Shown here: piece after piece, positions 14,494 through 15,472 of the stretch | How positions within the stretch are numbered: the first letter of the stretch is position 1 | Layout: every line of letters starts with the position of its first letter | The notes under the pieces: generated by a model | What the model was told of the DNA's origin: nothing | Database searches by the model: none | The model's input: only the letters and a program-made list of their open reading frames with translations | Program-made: the position numbers and the translations under genes | Assembly: GCA_937905835.1 (NCBI GenBank) | Contig: CALCXK010000124.1 | Location: forward strand, 1-15,472 | DNA from: an uncultured Ilumatobacter sp. | GTDB taxonomy: Bacteria > Actinomycetota > Acidimicrobiia > Acidimicrobiales > Ilumatobacteraceae | Reading direction: 5' to 3' | DNA: 15,472 nucleotides

Positions 14494-15009
14494 ATGGCAA
14501 AGAAGGGCAAGAAGACCAAGAAGGGGTCGGGCAAAGACGACGGCCTCACGCTGATTGCTTCGTACAAGCGCGCGTACCGCGACTACGAGATCCTTGCCAC
14601 CTACGAGGCCGGCATGGTTCTGACGGGCAGCGAGGTGAAGTCGCTACGTGAGGGAAACGCCCAAATCGCCGAAGGCTACGCCCGCGTGCGGCGCGGTGAA
14701 ATGTGGCTCGACGGCATTCACATCCCGCCGTACACGAACGCCATCGGATTCGGCGCCCACGAACCCAACCGTGAACGCAAGCTGCTCTTGAACCGTGCCG
14801 AAATCGACAAGCTCGATGCGCGTACCGCTCAGGGCGGGCTGACCATCGTGCCGTTGCGGCTGTATTGGAAAGACGGTCGAGCCAAGCTCGAGATCGGGCT
14901 CGCCAAGGGTCGGACCAAGGGTGACAAACGTCAGAACTTGGCCGAACGTGACCACGATCGCGAGATCGAAACCGCGTTCAACCGAGCTGCCAAGTACGAC
15001 AACGCTTGA
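14494..15009 (+). CDS. smpB: SsrA-binding protein SmpB
   Basis: 171-residue SmpB, which binds the tRNA-like part of tmRNA and brings it to stalled ribosomes. The Lys-rich N-terminus MAKKGKKTKKGSGKDD is followed by the OB-fold core: SYKRAYRDYEILATYEAGMVLTGSEVKSLREG (23-54), WLDGIHIPPY (71-80), RKLLLNRAEID (95-105), VPLRLYWKDGRAKLEIGLAKG (119-139). The basic C-terminal tail TKGDKRQNLAERDHDREI enters the mRNA channel. The ATG at 14494 is chosen from the family N-terminus; an in-frame ATG at 14425 would add 23 non-conserved residues. ssrA starts 78 bp downstream on the same strand, so protein and RNA partner are adjacent. Confidence 0.97.
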   Translation: MAKKGKKTKKGSGKDDGLTLIASYKRAYRDYEILATYEAGMVLTGSEVKSLREGNAQIAEGYARVRRGEMWLDGIHIPPYTNAIGFGAHEPNRERKLLLNRAEIDKLDARTAQGGLTIVPLRLYWKDGRAKLEIGLAKGRTKGDKRQNLAERDHDREIETAFNRAAKYDNA

Positions 15010-15052
15010 TCGTCGGGCTCTTTGGTGGATTCCTGAGAACGAACGAGCCGAA

Positions 15053-15081
15053 TTACCAGCTAGTGTTCGCTTCTACATATT
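15053..15081 (+). promoter_or_regulatory. Predicted ssrA promoter
   Basis: TTACCA (15053-15058) and CATATT (15076-15081) are separated by 17 bases. The -10 ends 6 bases before the tmRNA 5' end at 15088. Each box matches the housekeeping consensus at 4 of 6 positions, but the geometry is right. Confidence 0.5.
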
Positions 15082-15087
15082 GATCAC

Positions 15088-15472
15088 GGGGCTGACTGGA
15101 TTCGACGTCAGTAACGCTGTTCGAGTTTGCAACCCGAGTTTCTCAGACTCGTAAAACGGGGAAAACACAAGAATTGCCGATGAGCAGTTCGCTCTCGCCG
15201 CCTGATCTAATCAGATGAGTGAAGAGTCATCGTGAGCAGAAATGTCGCACGGGGCCACTCCACCACAGCCCGGCAACAGAAGTGGGGGATGACGGCAGGA
15301 AAGACTGCTGACGGCGAGAAAGACCGCTGACATGTCGGAAAGACGATGCGTGGTAGGCCTTGAGCCTGCAGCCGACCCGTCGGTGTCTCAGCGTCAGAGG
15401 CAATGCCGGGAATGGTTGTAGCAAGTTCGTCCACCGGCTGAGGGACGGGGGTTCGATTCCCCCCAGCTCCAC
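15088..15472 (+). ncRNA. ssrA: tmRNA (3' end at window edge)
   Basis: Transfer-messenger RNA, which rescues stalled ribosomes with SmpB. The 5' end GGGGCTGACTGGATTCGACG matches the family, and GGGGCTG (15088-15094) pairs with CAGCTCC (15464-15470) as the acceptor stem. The T-arm is GGGGG / CCCCC with loop TTCGATT (15447-15463). The discriminator A is at 15471, and the window ends at the first C of a likely CCA. A hairpin CGAGT/ACTCG (15135-15151) precedes the tag frame, as in pseudoknot 1. After the stop, CTGAT/ATCAG (15202-15214) forms the helix 5 region. The remainder up to 15446 should hold pseudoknots 2-4, which I did not fold. Confidence 0.96.
15158..15205 (+). other. tmRNA tag-peptide reading frame
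   Basis: From GGG at 15158 to the TGA at 15203-15205 the frame reads GENTRIADEQFALAA. The C-terminal ALAA is the usual degradation signal seen by ClpXP-type proteases. The resume codon is inferred from position after the A-rich GTAAAAC; if it were the preceding AAC the tag would gain an N-terminal Asn. This differs from the mycobacterial tag (ADSHQRDYALAA, from memory) except in the ALAA end. Confidence 0.8.

Noticed and set aside
15227..15472. Minus-strand frame starting MELGGIEPPS at the right end.
   Set aside because: It is the antisense of the tmRNA 3' half; the same start is a familiar false gene call from tmRNA/tRNA sequences.

Overview
This window looks like a piece of the core chromosome of a high-GC Gram-positive (Actinobacteria). 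Two conserved neighbourhoods point that way: a WhiG/FliA-type sigma factor next to an M23-like secreted protein and rpsB, and the mec / cysM / murI / rph / RdgB-type series known from Mycobacterium tuberculosis (Rv1334-Rv1341, with some genes absent here). A deep-branching class such as Acidimicrobiia is my inference, not something the sequence proves. No transposases, phage genes or CRISPR arrays were seen.

Left block (1-6032, minus strand, transcribed right to left): comM, dprA, xerC, sigma factor, degenerate M23-like protein, rpsB. The comM/dprA and xerC/sigma pairs overlap by ATGA, which implies translational coupling. rpsB has its own good promoter and a leader of about 110 nt. The block joins DNA processing (ComM, DprA, XerC), a specialised sigma factor, an exported envelope protein and translation.

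Middle (6209-10209): an unrecognised lipoprotein on the plus strand converges on clpP. To the right of clpP, on the same strand, are two adjacent PLP-dependent fold-type-II enzymes. One is a threonine-synthase-like protein with an N-terminal Cys cluster. The other is a 511-residue protein of a family I cannot assign.

A tRNA-Leu (anticodon UAG) at 10396-10469 has a class II D-arm but only a 5-nt variable loop.

Right block (10583-14391, minus strand): mec, cysM, murI, rph and an RdgB-type pyrophosphatase. This resembles the mycobacterial CysM sulfur-carrier cysteine pathway plus peptidoglycan precursor, RNA 3'-end and nucleotide-pool functions. The carrier gene cysO, which lies between mec and cysM in M. 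tuberculosis, is missing here.

Right end (14494-15472, plus strand): smpB followed by ssrA (tmRNA), the trans-translation pair. ssrA runs to the window edge and encodes a readable tag ending in ALAA. ClpP in the middle block belongs to the protease class that degrades such tagged proteins.

No gene-free stretch exceeds about 190 bases. I did not find a clearly new multi-gene system. The best leads are the short-arm tRNA-Leu, the PLP enzyme pair, mec-cysM without cysO, and the M23-like protein that has lost its metal ligands.
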